From: Bradyrhizobium rifense | Lineage (GTDB): Bacteria; Pseudomonadota; Alphaproteobacteria; Rhizobiales; Xanthobacteraceae | Assembly (NCBI RefSeq): GCF_008123425.1 | Contig: NZ_VSSS01000067.1 | Coordinates: forward strand, 186,001 to 250,000 | Length of the DNA stretch: 64,000 bases | Reading direction: 5' to 3' | Part shown: in pieces, positions 35,999 to 44,840 of the stretch | How the letters are laid out: every line of letters begins with the position of its first letter | Position numbering within the stretch: position 1 is the stretch's first letter | Notes under the pieces: model-generated | What the model was told of the DNA's origin: nothing | Database searches by the model: none | The model's input: only the letters and a program-made list of their open reading frames with translations | Made by a program: the position numbers and the translations under genes

Positions 35999-37080
35999 TG
36001 CTTCTCTCGGGCGATCCGCCGCGGAGCCGCGTGCTCACGCTCGTTCTCGTCGTTATCATCCTGGCGCTGGCGGCGACGCCGTTCCTGTTCCCAGGTGCAA
36101 AAGCGCTGAACGTCGCGGCCAAGATCTGCGTGTTCGCCGCGCTGGTGGCGTCCTACGATTTGCTGCTCGGCTATACCGGCTCGGTGTCGTTCGCGCATAC
36201 GATGTTCTACGGCATCGGCAGCTATGCGATCGCGATTGCGCTGTACGGCATGGGCCCGAACTGGGCCGCGGTCGCCACCGGCATCGTCGTCGGCCTGCCG
36301 CTCGCGGCACTGCTCGCGCTTGCGATCGGCCTGTTCTCGCTACGGGTTGCCGCGATCTTCTTTGCCATGATCACGCTCGCAGTTGCCTCCGCCTTCCAGG
36401 TGTTGGCCTCGCAACTGTCCTGGCTCACGGGCGGCGAAGACGGGCGCAGCTTCCAGCTGCCTGAGCTGCTCCGTCCCGGCACGGTGCTGGTTTCGAAGAG
36501 TCTGTTCGGCTTCGAGATCAACGGCCGCATCCTGACCTTCTACCTGGTGTTCGCCGTCTCGGCCCTGATGATCCTCGCGCTGCTGCGTGTGGTGAACTCG
36601 CCGTTCGGGCGCGTGCTGCAGGCGATCCGCGAGAACCGCTTTCGCGCCGAGGCGCTCGGCTTCCGCACCGTGTTCCATTTGACCTATGCCAACTGCCTCG
36701 CTGCCCTCGTTGCCGCCGGCGCCGGCATCCTCAACGCGCTGTGGCTGCGCTACGCCGGCCCGGACACCTCGCTGAGCTTCTCCATCATGCTGGACATTCT
36801 CTTGATGGTGGTGATCGGCGGCATGGGCACGATCTACGGCGCGATCATCGGTGCCACCATCTTCATCCTCGCCCAGAACTATCTGCAATCGCTGATGGGC
36901 GTTGCCTCCAAGGCAGCGTCTGAAGCCGGTCTACCGTTGCTGCCGGGCCTGCTCCATCCCGACCGCTGGCTGCTCTGGCTCGGGCTGCTCTTCATTGCCA
37001 GCGTCTATTTCTTCCCGACCGGCGTGGTTGGGCGGCTGCGCAATGGCGGCGGCCACAAGAGCGCGGGCGCCTCGCATTAA
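35995..37080 (+). CDS. livM: ABC transporter permease, LivM-like
   Basis: 361 residues; the start ATG at 35995 overlaps the livH stop (ATGATG). The LivM marks are AALVASYDLLLGYTGSVSFAHTMFYGIG, the EAA loop LQAIRENRFRAEALGFRTVFH and VVIGGMGTIYGAIIGA. It closes the five-gene transporter operon that begins at 32143. The operon stop is followed by 184 bases leading to a c-di-GMP gene, with no obvious terminator. Confidence 0.9.
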   Translation: MMLLSGDPPRSRVLTLVLVVIILALAATPFLFPGAKALNVAAKICVFAALVASYDLLLGYTGSVSFAHTMFYGIGSYAIAIALYGMGPNWAAVATGIVVGLPLAALLALAIGLFSLRVAAIFFAMITLAVASAFQVLASQLSWLTGGEDGRSFQLPELLRPGTVLVSKSLFGFEINGRILTFYLVFAVSALMILALLRVVNSPFGRVLQAIRENRFRAEALGFRTVFHLTYANCLAALVAAGAGILNALWLRYAGPDTSLSFSIMLDILLMVVIGGMGTIYGAIIGATIFILAQNYLQSLMGVASKAASEAGLPLLPGLLHPDRWLLWLGLLFIASVYFFPTGVVGRLRNGGGHKSAGASH

Positions 37081-37264
37081 GCCTCGATTAACGATGCGGC
37101 GCAGCGCGCCGTGCAGGCGACGTACAACCGTGGCGTGATGCTGCGCGGTTCCCGCGTGGGTGGATATCCGTATAAATCCGCAACCGGTTTAAGCCATGAG
37201 TAACCGGCTTTCCTAAGCATTGCGCCATCTGTCCGTAGTATTTCTGGTCGTCCAGGGGAGTGGG

Positions 37265-40200
37265 ATGCGCCAGATTTTTTCAGGGATGGCAGCTGCGATA
37301 TTCTCGGCCGCGCGAAGCGGCTGGGACGCTGTCATGCGGCGCGGCCCCGTGCTGTGGCTGACACTCTCGGGCGCGCTGCTGGTCGCCGGCATTTTCGCCG
37401 TGACCGCGATGGCCGTTGGCGAGTTTCGCGAGAAGACGCTCACCAACCGCGAGCGAGAGCTGGAAAACACCGTGCAGCTGATCGCACGGCACTTCGATCA
37501 GCAGTTTGAAGATTCCGATGTCGTCGCCGCCGATTTGATCGGGCAGATGCACCTGCCGGAGATCACCTCGCCGCAGATGTTCCGCGAGCGCATGTCGGGG
37601 CTTGAGGCCCACCGTATGCTCAGGGGCAAGATCAGCGCGGTCTCCTATCTCGGCGACATCGCGGTCTACGATGCCGACGGCAACCTGATCTCCTGGTCGC
37701 GCGCCCAGCCACTTCCCAAGATCAACGTGTCTTCGCGCGCCTACTTCCAGACCTTCAAATCGAATCCAATGTCGGAACCGGTGCTGCTGGAATCCGTGCG
37801 CAGCTTCCTGAACGGCAAATGGACCACGATCGTGGCGCGACGGCTGAGCCTGCCGGACGGTACTTTCGTCGGCGCACTGGTCCGGCGGATCGATCCCGAC
37901 AGCTACCAACGCTATTTCGCGTCGGTCGCGCTGGCCGAAGGCGCCGCCATCTCGCTGTTCGATCGCGAAGGCGTCATGTTGGCGCGCTACCCGCATGTCG
38001 AATCCCTGATCGGAACCAACTACAAGAACGCGCCGCTGATGCAGAAGGTGCTGGCCCGGGGCGGCCAGCACACGCTTCGCGTCAAGAGTCCCGTTGACGG
38101 AGAGGAGCGGCTCGGCTCGGCCGCGTCGCTCACGCATTTCCCGCTGGTCATCGTCGCGACCAATACCATGTCGGCCGCGCTCGCCGACTGGCGGCAGCAG
38201 ACCGGCTTCATGGTGACCACCGCGACGCTCTCCGCGGCGGTGATCGCGCTGATGCTCTTCATGATCATCCGTCAGATCAACCGGCAGAACCGCGAAGCCC
38301 AGCAGCGGCTGGAAGCGGAGCGACTGCGGCTCGACACCGCCCTCAACAATATGTCGCAAGGACTGATCCTGTACGACGCCGCCGGATACATCGTCACCTG
38401 CAACCGCCGCTATGCCGACATGTTCGGCCTTTCGCACGACGTCATCAAGCCCGGCTGTCACATCACCGAAGCGATGCACCACCGCAAGGAGCGCAACGCG
38501 TTCAGCGGCGATGTCGAGGCGTTTTGCGCCGACGTCATGAGGGGCGTCGCCGAAGGCAAGGTCGCCGCAAAAACCCATCAATTGCCCAACGGCCGCGCCT
38601 TTCAGGTCATCAACACGCCGCTCGCGCAGGGCGGATGGGTCGCCACGATCGAGGAAATCACCGAACGGCTCAATCTGGAACAGGAGCGCGATCGCAACTA
38701 CACGTTCCTCCGCGAGATCATCGATCACATCCCGTCGCAGATCACGGTGAAGGACGCCCGGACACGGCAATATCTGCTGATCAACAGCACCGCTGCAGAG
38801 CAATTCGGCCAATCGCGCGAAGCCATCGTCGGCAAGACCCCCTTCGACATCTACCCGGTCGACACCGCCAGGGTCGTCACTGAAGACGACAGCAAGGCGC
38901 TGCAGACAATCGAAGGATTGTCCAAGGACGAACATGCCTGGCCGAGCCAGACCATGGGACTGCGCTACATCACCTCGACCCGGATCGGCATCCGCGACTC
39001 CTCCGGCGAGCCGCGCTACCTCATCAATGTCGTCGAGGATGTCACCGAGCGGCGGCGCGCCCATGACAAGATCGCGCATATGGCGCATTACGATGCGCTG
39101 ACCGACCTGCCGAACCGCACGCTGTTCCGCGCGCAGATCGAGCGCGAGCTGGAGAAGGTCGCCGGCAGCGAACAGTTCGCACTGCTCTACATCGACGTCG
39201 ACGAGTTCAAGGGCATAAACGATTCGCTCGGCCACCATGTCGGCGACGAGTTGCTGAAGGCGATCGCGGGCCGCATCCGCGCCTGCCTCAAGCCGGGTGA
39301 TCTGATCGCGCGGCTCGGCGGCGACGAGTTCGCGGTGATCCAGACCAAAATCGAATCGTCCGCCGACGTGCTGGCCTTCGTGACGCAGATCCATGAAGCG
39401 ATCCGCCGCCCCTTTCACTGCCTCGGCCATCAGCTCTCCACCGATGCCAGCATCGGCATCGCGCTGGCGCCGCAGGACGGCGCCGATCTCGACCAGCTCA
39501 TCAAGAATGCCGACCTCGCAATGTACGGCGCCAAGGCGGAGGGGCGGCGCACCTACCGCTTCTTCGTGCCGGAGATGGATGCGAGCGCCAAGGCCCGCCT
39601 CACCCTGGAGCAGGATCTGCGGCAGGCGCTGATCGACGGCGGCTTCGAGATCCACTACCAGCCGCTGGTCAATCTGCATTCGGGCGAGGTCTCCGGCTGC
39701 GAAGCGCTGCTGCGCTGGCGCCATCCCGAACGCGGCATGGTCTCGCCGGCCGAATTCATTCCGATCGCCGAAGACACCGGCCTGATCAACGAGCTCGGTG
39801 ATTGGGTGCTGCGCACGGCCTGCAACGAAGCCGCGACCTGGCCCGCCCATGTGCGCATCGCCGTCAACGTCTCGCCGGTGCAGCTCAAATGCGACACGCT
39901 GGCGCTGCGGATCGCGGGTGCGCTGGCCGCCTCCGGGCTTGAGCCGCGGCGGCTCGAGCTCGAGATCACCGAGGCCGTGCTGATCCGCGACGACGAAGCG
40001 GCCCTCTCGATCCTGCACCAGCTTCGCTCGATCGGCGTGCGCATCGCGCTCGACGATTTCGGCACCGGCTATTCCTCGCTGAGCTATCTGAAGCGCTTCC
40101 CGTTCGACAAGATCAAGATCGACCGCTGCTTTGTCGCCGACATCGCCGATTCCGGCGGGTCACCCGTGATCGTGCAGGCGGTGGTGAACATCGCCTCCGC

Positions 40201-40375
40201 CAGCAACATGACCACGGTTGCCGAAGGCGTCGAGACTGAAGCCCAGCGCGAGATGCTGCGCGCGCTCGGCTGCACGGAGATGCAGGGCTATCTGTTCAGC
40301 AAGCCGAAGCCGGCGGCGGAAGTGCGCGGGCTGTTCGGCCCGGGCGACGCCATGCCCGTCGCGGCGGTGGCCTGA
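37265..40375 (+). CDS. Membrane-bound Cache-PAS-PAS-GGDEF-EAL protein
   Basis: 1,036 residues; ATG at 37265 has GGGGAG just upstream. Order: membrane helix near 28-50, a periplasmic dCache-type sensor to about residue 310 (SSRAYFQTFKSNPMSEPVLLE is typical), a second helix (TTATLSAAVIALMLFMIIRQI), two PAS domains (about 360-600), GGDEF (ARLGGDEFAVI) and EAL (GCEALLRWRHPE, LEITEAVLI, LDDFGTGYSSL, KIDRCF, VAEGVETEAQ). Both catalytic sites look intact. The inhibitory-site position reads KPGD in place of RxxD, so product inhibition may be weak. It is followed after one base by another diguanylate cyclase gene. Confidence 0.92.
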   Translation: MRQIFSGMAAAIFSAARSGWDAVMRRGPVLWLTLSGALLVAGIFAVTAMAVGEFREKTLTNRERELENTVQLIARHFDQQFEDSDVVAADLIGQMHLPEITSPQMFRERMSGLEAHRMLRGKISAVSYLGDIAVYDADGNLISWSRAQPLPKINVSSRAYFQTFKSNPMSEPVLLESVRSFLNGKWTTIVARRLSLPDGTFVGALVRRIDPDSYQRYFASVALAEGAAISLFDREGVMLARYPHVESLIGTNYKNAPLMQKVLARGGQHTLRVKSPVDGEERLGSAASLTHFPLVIVATNTMSAALADWRQQTGFMVTTATLSAAVIALMLFMIIRQINRQNREAQQRLEAERLRLDTALNNMSQGLILYDAAGYIVTCNRRYADMFGLSHDVIKPGCHITEAMHHRKERNAFSGDVEAFCADVMRGVAEGKVAAKTHQLPNGRAFQVINTPLAQGGWVATIEEITERLNLEQERDRNYTFLREIIDHIPSQITVKDARTRQYLLINSTAAEQFGQSREAIVGKTPFDIYPVDTARVVTEDDSKALQTIEGLSKDEHAWPSQTMGLRYITSTRIGIRDSSGEPRYLINVVEDVTERRRAHDKIAHMAHYDALTDLPNRTLFRAQIERELEKVAGSEQFALLYIDVDEFKGINDSLGHHVGDELLKAIAGRIRACLKPGDLIARLGGDEFAVIQTKIESSADVLAFVTQIHEAIRRPFHCLGHQLSTDASIGIALAPQDGADLDQLIKNADLAMYGAKAEGRRTYRFFVPEMDASAKARLTLEQDLRQALIDGGFEIHYQPLVNLHSGEVSGCEALLRWRHPERGMVSPAEFIPIAEDTGLINELGDWVLRTACNEAATWPAHVRIAVNVSPVQLKCDTLALRIAGALAASGLEPRRLELEITEAVLIRDDEAALSILHQLRSIGVRIALDDFGTGYSSLSYLKRFPFDKIKIDRCFVADIADSGGSPVIVQAVVNIASASNMTTVAEGVETEAQREMLRALGCTEMQGYLFSKPKPAAEVRGLFGPGDAMPVAAVA

Positions 40376-40376
40376 G

Positions 40377-41471
40377 ATGGTAAAACTCATCAAGACCCTC
40401 GCTGGAAAGATTCCTGCAAAGACCGTCGACGTGGCGGATTCCTACGCGGTGCGGCTGATGCAGCATCTGGTGGTGCCGACCTTCGTGATCGACCCGAAGC
40501 GCCGCGTCGTGATCTGGAACCGGGCATGCGAGCGGCTGACCGGCGTTGCCGCCTCCGAGGTAATCGGCACCAGCAAGCACTGGCAGGCCTTCTATGAGAC
40601 CAAGCGCCCTTGCCTTGCCGATCTGGTCGCACTCGACCGGCCCGAACAGCTACCGGAATTCTATTCGGAGTACGCCGCACGCGGCCACAACGGACTCGGC
40701 TTCAGCGCGGAGAACTGGTGCGTGATGCCGAAGCTCGGCAGCCAGCTCTATCTCGCGATCGACGCAGGCCCAATCCATGACGAGGCCGGCCATCTGATCG
40801 CCGTGGTGGAGACGCTGCGCGACCTCACCGACCAGAAGCGCGCCGAGATGGCGCTGAAGGAGCTCGCCACCAAGGACGGGCTGACCGGGCTGTCGAACCG
40901 CCGCTCCTTCGACCAGATGCTGATGACCGAATGGGCGCGCGCGCAGCGGACGCAGAAGCCGTTGGCGCTGCTGTTCGTCGACGTCGATCATTTCAAGCTG
41001 TTCAACGACGAGCACGGCCACCAGTCCGGCGACGAATGCCTGCGCGAGGTCGCGCGCGTCGTCAGCCACCACGCGGTGCGCCCGCTTGACCTCGCCAGCC
41101 GCTATGGCGGCGAGGAATTTGCGCTGATCCTGCCCGACCTGGGCTGCGACGATGCCTGCGCCATCGCCGAGGAGATCCGCGGTGCCGTGATGGCGTTACG
41201 GATCGCCCATGGCGCCCATGGGGCCGGCAACCACGTGACCCTCAGTGTCGGCGTCGCCAGTCACATCCCCGGCGAGGCCGACGGCGCCCCCGACCGGCTG
41301 CTGGGTGCGGCCGACCAGGCGCTCTATGCCGCCAAGCGGCTCGGCCGCAACCGTGTCGTCTGCTCCGAGCGGATTCTGGCCGAATTCGCAGGCCTCGGCC
41401 GGGACAATGTGCCGGTCAGCGCTCCGGTTGGTCGTCAAGTTCCTGGCCTGGCCCCGCGCAAATCGGCCTAA
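40377..41471 (+). CDS. PAS-GGDEF diguanylate cyclase
   Basis: 364 residues; ATG one base after the stop of the preceding GGDEF-EAL gene, so the two are almost certainly co-translated. A PAS domain (LVVPTFVIDPKRRVVIWNRA, ETLRDLTDQKRAEMAL) leads to a GGDEF domain with LTGLSNRRSF, FVDVDHFKLFNDEHGHQSGD, the active site RYGGEEFALIL and the inhibitory site RPLD. It should synthesise c-di-GMP from GTP. Soluble, no membrane helix. A short proline-rich tail ends the protein; the tRNA-Arg gene begins 66 bases later. Confidence 0.9.
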   Translation: MVKLIKTLAGKIPAKTVDVADSYAVRLMQHLVVPTFVIDPKRRVVIWNRACERLTGVAASEVIGTSKHWQAFYETKRPCLADLVALDRPEQLPEFYSEYAARGHNGLGFSAENWCVMPKLGSQLYLAIDAGPIHDEAGHLIAVVETLRDLTDQKRAEMALKELATKDGLTGLSNRRSFDQMLMTEWARAQRTQKPLALLFVDVDHFKLFNDEHGHQSGDECLREVARVVSHHAVRPLDLASRYGGEEFALILPDLGCDDACAIAEEIRGAVMALRIAHGAHGAGNHVTLSVGVASHIPGEADGAPDRLLGAADQALYAAKRLGRNRVVCSERILAEFAGLGRDNVPVSAPVGRQVPGLAPRKSA

Positions 41472-41537
41472 GCGCGGCGATTGTCGCGGCGAGACCGGTT
41501 GCCCACCCCTCGCCAATCGGCTACATGAACCCTCGCT

Positions 41538-41614
41538 GCACCCGTAGCTCAGCTGGATAGAGCGTTGCCCTCCGAAGGCAAAGGTCACACGTTCGAATCG
41601 TGTCGGGTGCGCCA
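41538..41614 (+). tRNA. tRNA-Arg (anticodon CCG)
   Basis: A 77-base cloverleaf including the encoded CCA. The acceptor stem pairs GCACCCG with CGGGTGC, the D-arm is GCTCAGCTGGATAGAGC, the anticodon stem TTGCC/GGCAA encloses CTCCGAA with anticodon CCG at 41572-41574, and the T-arm is ACACG-TTCGAAT-CGTGT. It reads Arg codon CGG. The DNA directly after it changes character (IS remnant, tiny genes), which is common where islands insert at tRNA 3' ends; no second copy of the tRNA end was found in the window. Confidence 0.97.
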
Positions 41615-41849
41615 GCAAAATCAAATAGTTATTGGACTTTGCGTTCGCTGCTTCGCCCGTCGGGTAAGCAACAGAACTGTTTTCTGAGCGCTTGGCGTTT
41701 CGATCAACGATTGAAGTCGAGACGACTGATATCGGGGACTAGTGCTGCTTCTGGATCGATGGCGCAGGCTCGTCCGAGAACCTTCGTAAAATTCCAAACA
41801 GTATGGCGTCAGTCATGCCCGCGGGAAGCTTGCGCCCATGGGCGGTTCT

Positions 41850-42120
41850 GGTGCCACCGCGGAAATCGACGAGACATGCATCGGCCGTAGCGCTTGTGGA
41901 TCGCGGCGGCGCGGCCCGCAGCTCCAATATCGATGCCGTGACGCTCAACGAGATCATCAAGATTGTGCGCGAGAACGTCAACCGCGAAACCGTCGTCGAG
42001 ACTGACGAAAGCCGTTGGACATGCAGCTTGGCGCGCACTTCACGAGCCATGGCGCCGTGAACCACAGCGCCAAGGAATACCGGCGCGGACGCGATCGCCA
42101 CGAATACGGTTGAGGGCTAC
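41850..42120 (+). pseudogene. Degenerate IS1595 (ISXO2-like) transposase fragment
   Basis: Three catalytic blocks of an ISXO2-type transposase survive in three reading frames. AEIDETCIGR lies at about 41858-41888, VALVDRGGAARSSNIDAV through ETVVETDES at about 41886-42010, then HFTSHGAVNHSAKEYRR, and finally ADAIATNTVEGY ending at a TAG after 42120. These match the VDE-ET-IGG, TDE and NHSAKEY-RGD-TNTVEGY motifs of the family as I know it. At least two frameshifts and loss of both ends make it inactive. No inverted terminal repeats were identified. Confidence 0.8.
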
Positions 42121-42225
42121 TAGCGCGCGCATCATGCGATCAACGTCATACCCAACTCACGCTCGGCTGCATTGCTACCACAATCGGCGCGGTGTTATGC
42201 TCGTCGCAGAACGGGGAGTTTCTCG

Positions 42226-42519
42226 ATGCACAAAATCGCCGTCGCCGTCTTGCTTGCCCTGATGGCCGGTCCCGCGCTGGCGCAGGACCATGTTCTAGGG
42301 CCTGGCGAGGAGCCCAAGGAGAAGACGGCGTCGCAGAAAGCGGCCGATGATCGGGCTGAACGCGCCTACCAACGCTCCCTCAACAATGTTCCGGAACAGA
42401 AGCCGGTCGATCCGTGGGGAACTGCCCGCGGCGATGATGCGTCGAAGAAGTCGGCCGCGCCGGCCAAGCCGGTTGTGAAGCAGTCGTCCAAGGCCAAGAG
42501 CGGCAGCACCGCCAATTAG
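42226..42519 (+). CDS. Small secreted protein of unknown function
   Basis: 97 residues. MHKIAVAVLLALMAGPALAQ is a clean signal peptide; the mature 77 residues are lysine-, alanine- and proline-rich and probably disordered (KSAAPAKPVVKQSSKAKSG). GGGGAG about eight bases upstream supports the start at 42226. I recognise no domain. It lies 100 bases beyond the IS fragment in the accessory patch after tRNA-Arg. Confidence 0.65.
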   Translation: MHKIAVAVLLALMAGPALAQDHVLGPGEEPKEKTASQKAADDRAERAYQRSLNNVPEQKPVDPWGTARGDDASKKSAAPAKPVVKQSSKAKSGSTAN

Positions 42520-42684
42520 CAAAGACGCGTGAAACGGCGGGCTCGGCCTGACATTGAGCGGGGCCAACCCGCAGCTTGCAATCTTGGGGTATCGAAACAC
42601 GCGATGACCAAGGGCGCATGGTGAGGACCTTTGGAGCTCCCTCCGCGTTAATGCAACGAACCCCGGGGGCGAGGAGATTTTCCG

Positions 42685-42876
42685 ATGTCTGCCGTCCCTC
42701 TGGACGTCCAACGAAGATTCGAGCGGCGATGGTCCGCGAGGTTCCTCTGCCCGAAGCAACCAACCAGAGCACAAGAACAGCGGCCTGAAAGGCCCCAGGT
42801 TGCCGCGCCCGCAAAAGCCAAAAGAAAAGCCCGTCGGGCTAAAGCAATAGGCCCGATGTCTGCACCGGCCGCGTGA
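42685..42876 (+). CDS. Small basic hypothetical protein
   Basis: 63 residues, starting MSAVPLDVQRRFERRWSARF and ending in an Ala/Lys/Arg/Pro-rich tail. GAGGAG at 42671-42676, eight bases before ATG, is one of the best ribosome binding sites in this patch and is the main argument that it is real. The opening PLDVQRRFE-RW-ARF resembles short proteins I associate with Bradyrhizobium genomes. Function unknown. Confidence 0.5.
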   Translation: MSAVPLDVQRRFERRWSARFLCPKQPTRAQEQRPERPQVAAPAKAKRKARRAKAIGPMSAPAA

Positions 42877-42917
42877 GCGCGGGACCGAAGCCCCGGGCAC
42901 CCACCTCAAAGCTCGGA

Positions 42918-43148
42918 CTAACGTAAAGCTCTCTCGCGCGCGGCATTCAGGGCCGCCTTTGTCTGCGGGACAGCCTCATTGATGGGCTCTCGACTAGGGG
43001 GCGGTTCGCTGAGATCTCGGGCCCATGGCGCGCCAGAACGAATTGCTGACCGCGATACGGGGCCACCTGAATTTGCGCAAGCAGAGATGAGGAGGCTGAC
43101 AAGGGTCAGCGAACCTGCCGATATCAAGATGCGGATGCGCATGCCCAT
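42918..43148 (-). CDS. Putative small lipoprotein
   Basis: 76 residues. MGMRIRILISAGSLTLVSLL followed by ISAC fits a lipoprotein signal with the lipid-bearing Cys near residue 24. The rest is short, polar and alanine-rich. There is no strong ribosome binding site, so the start (43148 or 43142) is uncertain. No homologous family comes to mind. Confidence 0.45.
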   Translation of the reverse strand: MGMRIRILISAGSLTLVSLLISACANSGGPVSRSAIRSGAPWARDLSEPPPSREPINEAVPQTKAALNAARERALR

Positions 43149-43210
43149 CCAACCGACTGCTCGAAGAATCGATCCTCCGAATTATAGCACTCGGGCGAAC
43201 TAAGCAGAGT

Positions 43211-43236
43211 GGCCCGCCAGCGTGAACCGGCGGGGC
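43211..43236 (+). terminator. Hairpin GGCCCGCC..GGCGGG, copy 1
   Basis: GCCCGCC pairs with GGCGGGG around AGCGTGAACC, followed by CCTCTTGATCT. A nearly identical hairpin lies at 43716-43740. Both sit in the small-gene patch and look like repeated rho-independent terminators. Confidence 0.5.
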
Positions 43237-43466
43237 CTCTTGATCTACCGCCTCAGCCGGTGACCGCCGTCATCTGCTGCCGATCGCGCTCGATGCGCGC
43301 GAGTTCGTCGACGCGGGGCTGATGCAGAGAACCGCGCAGCCGCGAAGGCGTACCACAAAGAGCGGATGCGCAAGAGATGATGGGAGACCGCACCACGCTG
43401 CACGCCAAGAACCACAGCTGCGGCTGACGGGCGGATCCGGATACATACCGGGCAGCCTGAGGCGGC

Positions 43467-43625
43467 TTACTTCTCTTTTTCTTCCGCCTGTTCGTGCTCA
43501 AGGTCGCTGATCAGCTTTCCGATGCGCTCTGTGGTCGTGGGATCGTTCACGGCTTTCAGCAAGCGCTTGGATTGCGCCAAACGAACTGCGATTTGCTCCT
43601 GGCGGGCTAGTTGGTCTGGCATCAT
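43467..43625 (-). CDS. 52-residue coiled-coil hypothetical protein
   Basis: Starts MMPDQLARQEQIAVRLAQSK and ends LISDLEHEQAEEKEK; the whole chain is helical in character with regular hydrophobic spacing. The start at 43625 is set by GGAGGT at 43633-43638, seven bases upstream, a near-ideal ribosome binding site. No signal peptide or known domain. Probably a soluble helical protein; function unknown. Confidence 0.55.
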   Translation of the reverse strand: MMPDQLARQEQIAVRLAQSKRLLKAVNDPTTTERIGKLISDLEHEQAEEKEK

Positions 43626-43715
43626 TGGTGCTACCTCCGCAGAGTCAGACGGATGGCGCGGCGAATGGTTCAAAAATATTTTGGGATGGCACGGGCGTCG
43701 CGTTGCAAGCCCGGC

Positions 43716-43740
43716 GGCCCGCCAGCGTGACCGGCGGGCT
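43716..43740 (+). terminator. Hairpin GGCCCGCC..GGCGGGC, copy 2
   Basis: GCCCGCC and GGCGGGC form a perfect 7-bp stem around AGCGTGACC, followed by TATGTTTCTT. Twenty-four bases are almost identical to the hairpin at 43211-43236, about 500 bases away. Confidence 0.55.
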
Positions 43741-43808
43741 ATGTTTCTTAGCGGTGTTCAAGCGCTCGATCCGAGCGGGTGAAAGACAGTCGCAGCCGTT
43801 GCCGCCGA

Positions 43809-44012
43809 TTAATCCTGTCCAATCTGCCTCAGCCCTGCTTCGATCAGCTTGAGGTCCCCCTGCAGAGCCAGAACCGATTGCCTAGGATCGACACCAGTCC
43901 TGCTTTGGAGATCAGTTAGCAGCTGGCGCCGGTGCATGCGCATGTCTTCCAATGCAGGTCTATTTTTCAATCGAACGTAGACGGAAACAATCTGTTCAAC
44001 AGACGATGGCAT
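43809..44012 (-). CDS. 67-residue hypothetical protein
   Basis: Begins MPSSVEQIVSVYVRLKNRPA and continues with MRMHRRQLLTDLQSR and a C-terminal helix LKLIEAGLRQIGQD. AAGGAAATTCC directly before ATG 44012 gives a usable ribosome binding site. The composition is ordinary and helical, and the opening SVEQIVS-YV-L-NR-ALE-- resembles short proteins I associate with Bradyrhizobium. No function known. Confidence 0.52.
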   Translation of the reverse strand: MPSSVEQIVSVYVRLKNRPALEDMRMHRRQLLTDLQSRTGVDPRQSVLALQGDLKLIEAGLRQIGQD

Positions 44013-44295
44013 GGAATTTCCTTTGAATAAAAGGTTCCAAGTCCCGGGAGGAACTAGCAAATCCCGGATCCAAACTAGCCTGCTCGATCTATGCCGAGAA
44101 TCGATGACACTTTCGGAGGTCTCGACTTTGTGAAGCAGCTCGGTTCCCAACGGAGTGCCCCCTTTGGGCAGTCATCTTTTCCATTGCACCGGCATAAACT
44201 GAACTGGCCAACCGGGCCGGCTCTTACACTTCCAGCCCCGGGCCTCCGGGAAGCAGGCGGCCCTACCGAGCTATCCGCTGGGCGGGGTCGCTTCC

Positions 44296-44523
44296 GTGTC
44301 CGACCGCCGCAGACGAGAATTAGCGGCCCACCCTCACAATGATCTGGAGCTACCACCTTACGAGGTCTGGGAGGACTTCGTCGAAGGCACGCTTCGGTTT
44401 CGAAGCACGTCACTCCGGATCTACTATGAACACTCGCTCAGCTATCTTGCGTTGATGACTGACAGCCAAGACACCTTGCAAATTGTTGCTGACCGTATTC
44501 GGAGAAGCGTTCCAGCAGCCTGA
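44296..44523 (+). CDS. 75-residue hypothetical protein (GTG start)
   Basis: After an arginine-rich start, LPPYEVWEDFVEGTLRFRS and LRIYYEHSLSYLALMTDSQD give a protein-like, non-repetitive sequence with aromatic residues unlike a chance frame. The GTG at 44296 lacks a strong ribosome binding site and an alternative start is not obvious. No family recognised. Confidence 0.4.
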   Translation: MSDRRRRELAAHPHNDLELPPYEVWEDFVEGTLRFRSTSLRIYYEHSLSYLALMTDSQDTLQIVADRIRRSVPAA

Positions 44524-44840
44524 CTTTGGCAGCTGGGCACTGATCACGATCCTTGAGTAAAGTCACGTCTTATGGCCCCTCTCGTTTGTCCCGCAGGCTG
44601 GTGGGGATGGCCGCTATTGAGGGTTCAATCGAACCGTCCCACGAATAGGAATCTAAAAGGCGTAGCGCTGGATCGCAGGCCGTCGCAGCTTTGCCGATTG
44701 TAGCGCTTAGCTGGCTGCTCCATCATCGCGTCACGGCGAAGCAGTAGCCTATCTTCATCGGCCGTCGCGCGCCATTCCTGAACAGATTTATGAACCCGAG
44801 GCGTGGGTTGGCCGCTGGCGCAAGCTTTCGACCGCGATGA
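44524..44840. other. Gene-free stretch
   Basis: 317 bases with no supportable gene, RNA or repeat. GC content appears lower than in the flanking core genes. It separates the small-gene patch from the glycosyltransferase-like gene. Confidence 0.5.

Noticed and set aside
37280..40018. Very long open frame of over 900 codons on the minus strand
   Set aside because: It lies wholly antisense to a GGDEF-EAL protein with all catalytic motifs; its composition (Arg/Asp/Val/Gly-rich, no domains) is typical of a GC-rich shadow frame.
41538..41614. attL/attR pair of an integrated element at tRNA-Arg
   Set aside because: No second copy of the tRNA 3' end and no integrase gene were seen in the window, so only the scar hypothesis is kept.
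42295..42909. 204-codon minus-strand frame in the small-gene patch
   Set aside because: It overlaps two plus-strand small genes with good ribosome binding sites and has low-complexity, domain-free sequence.
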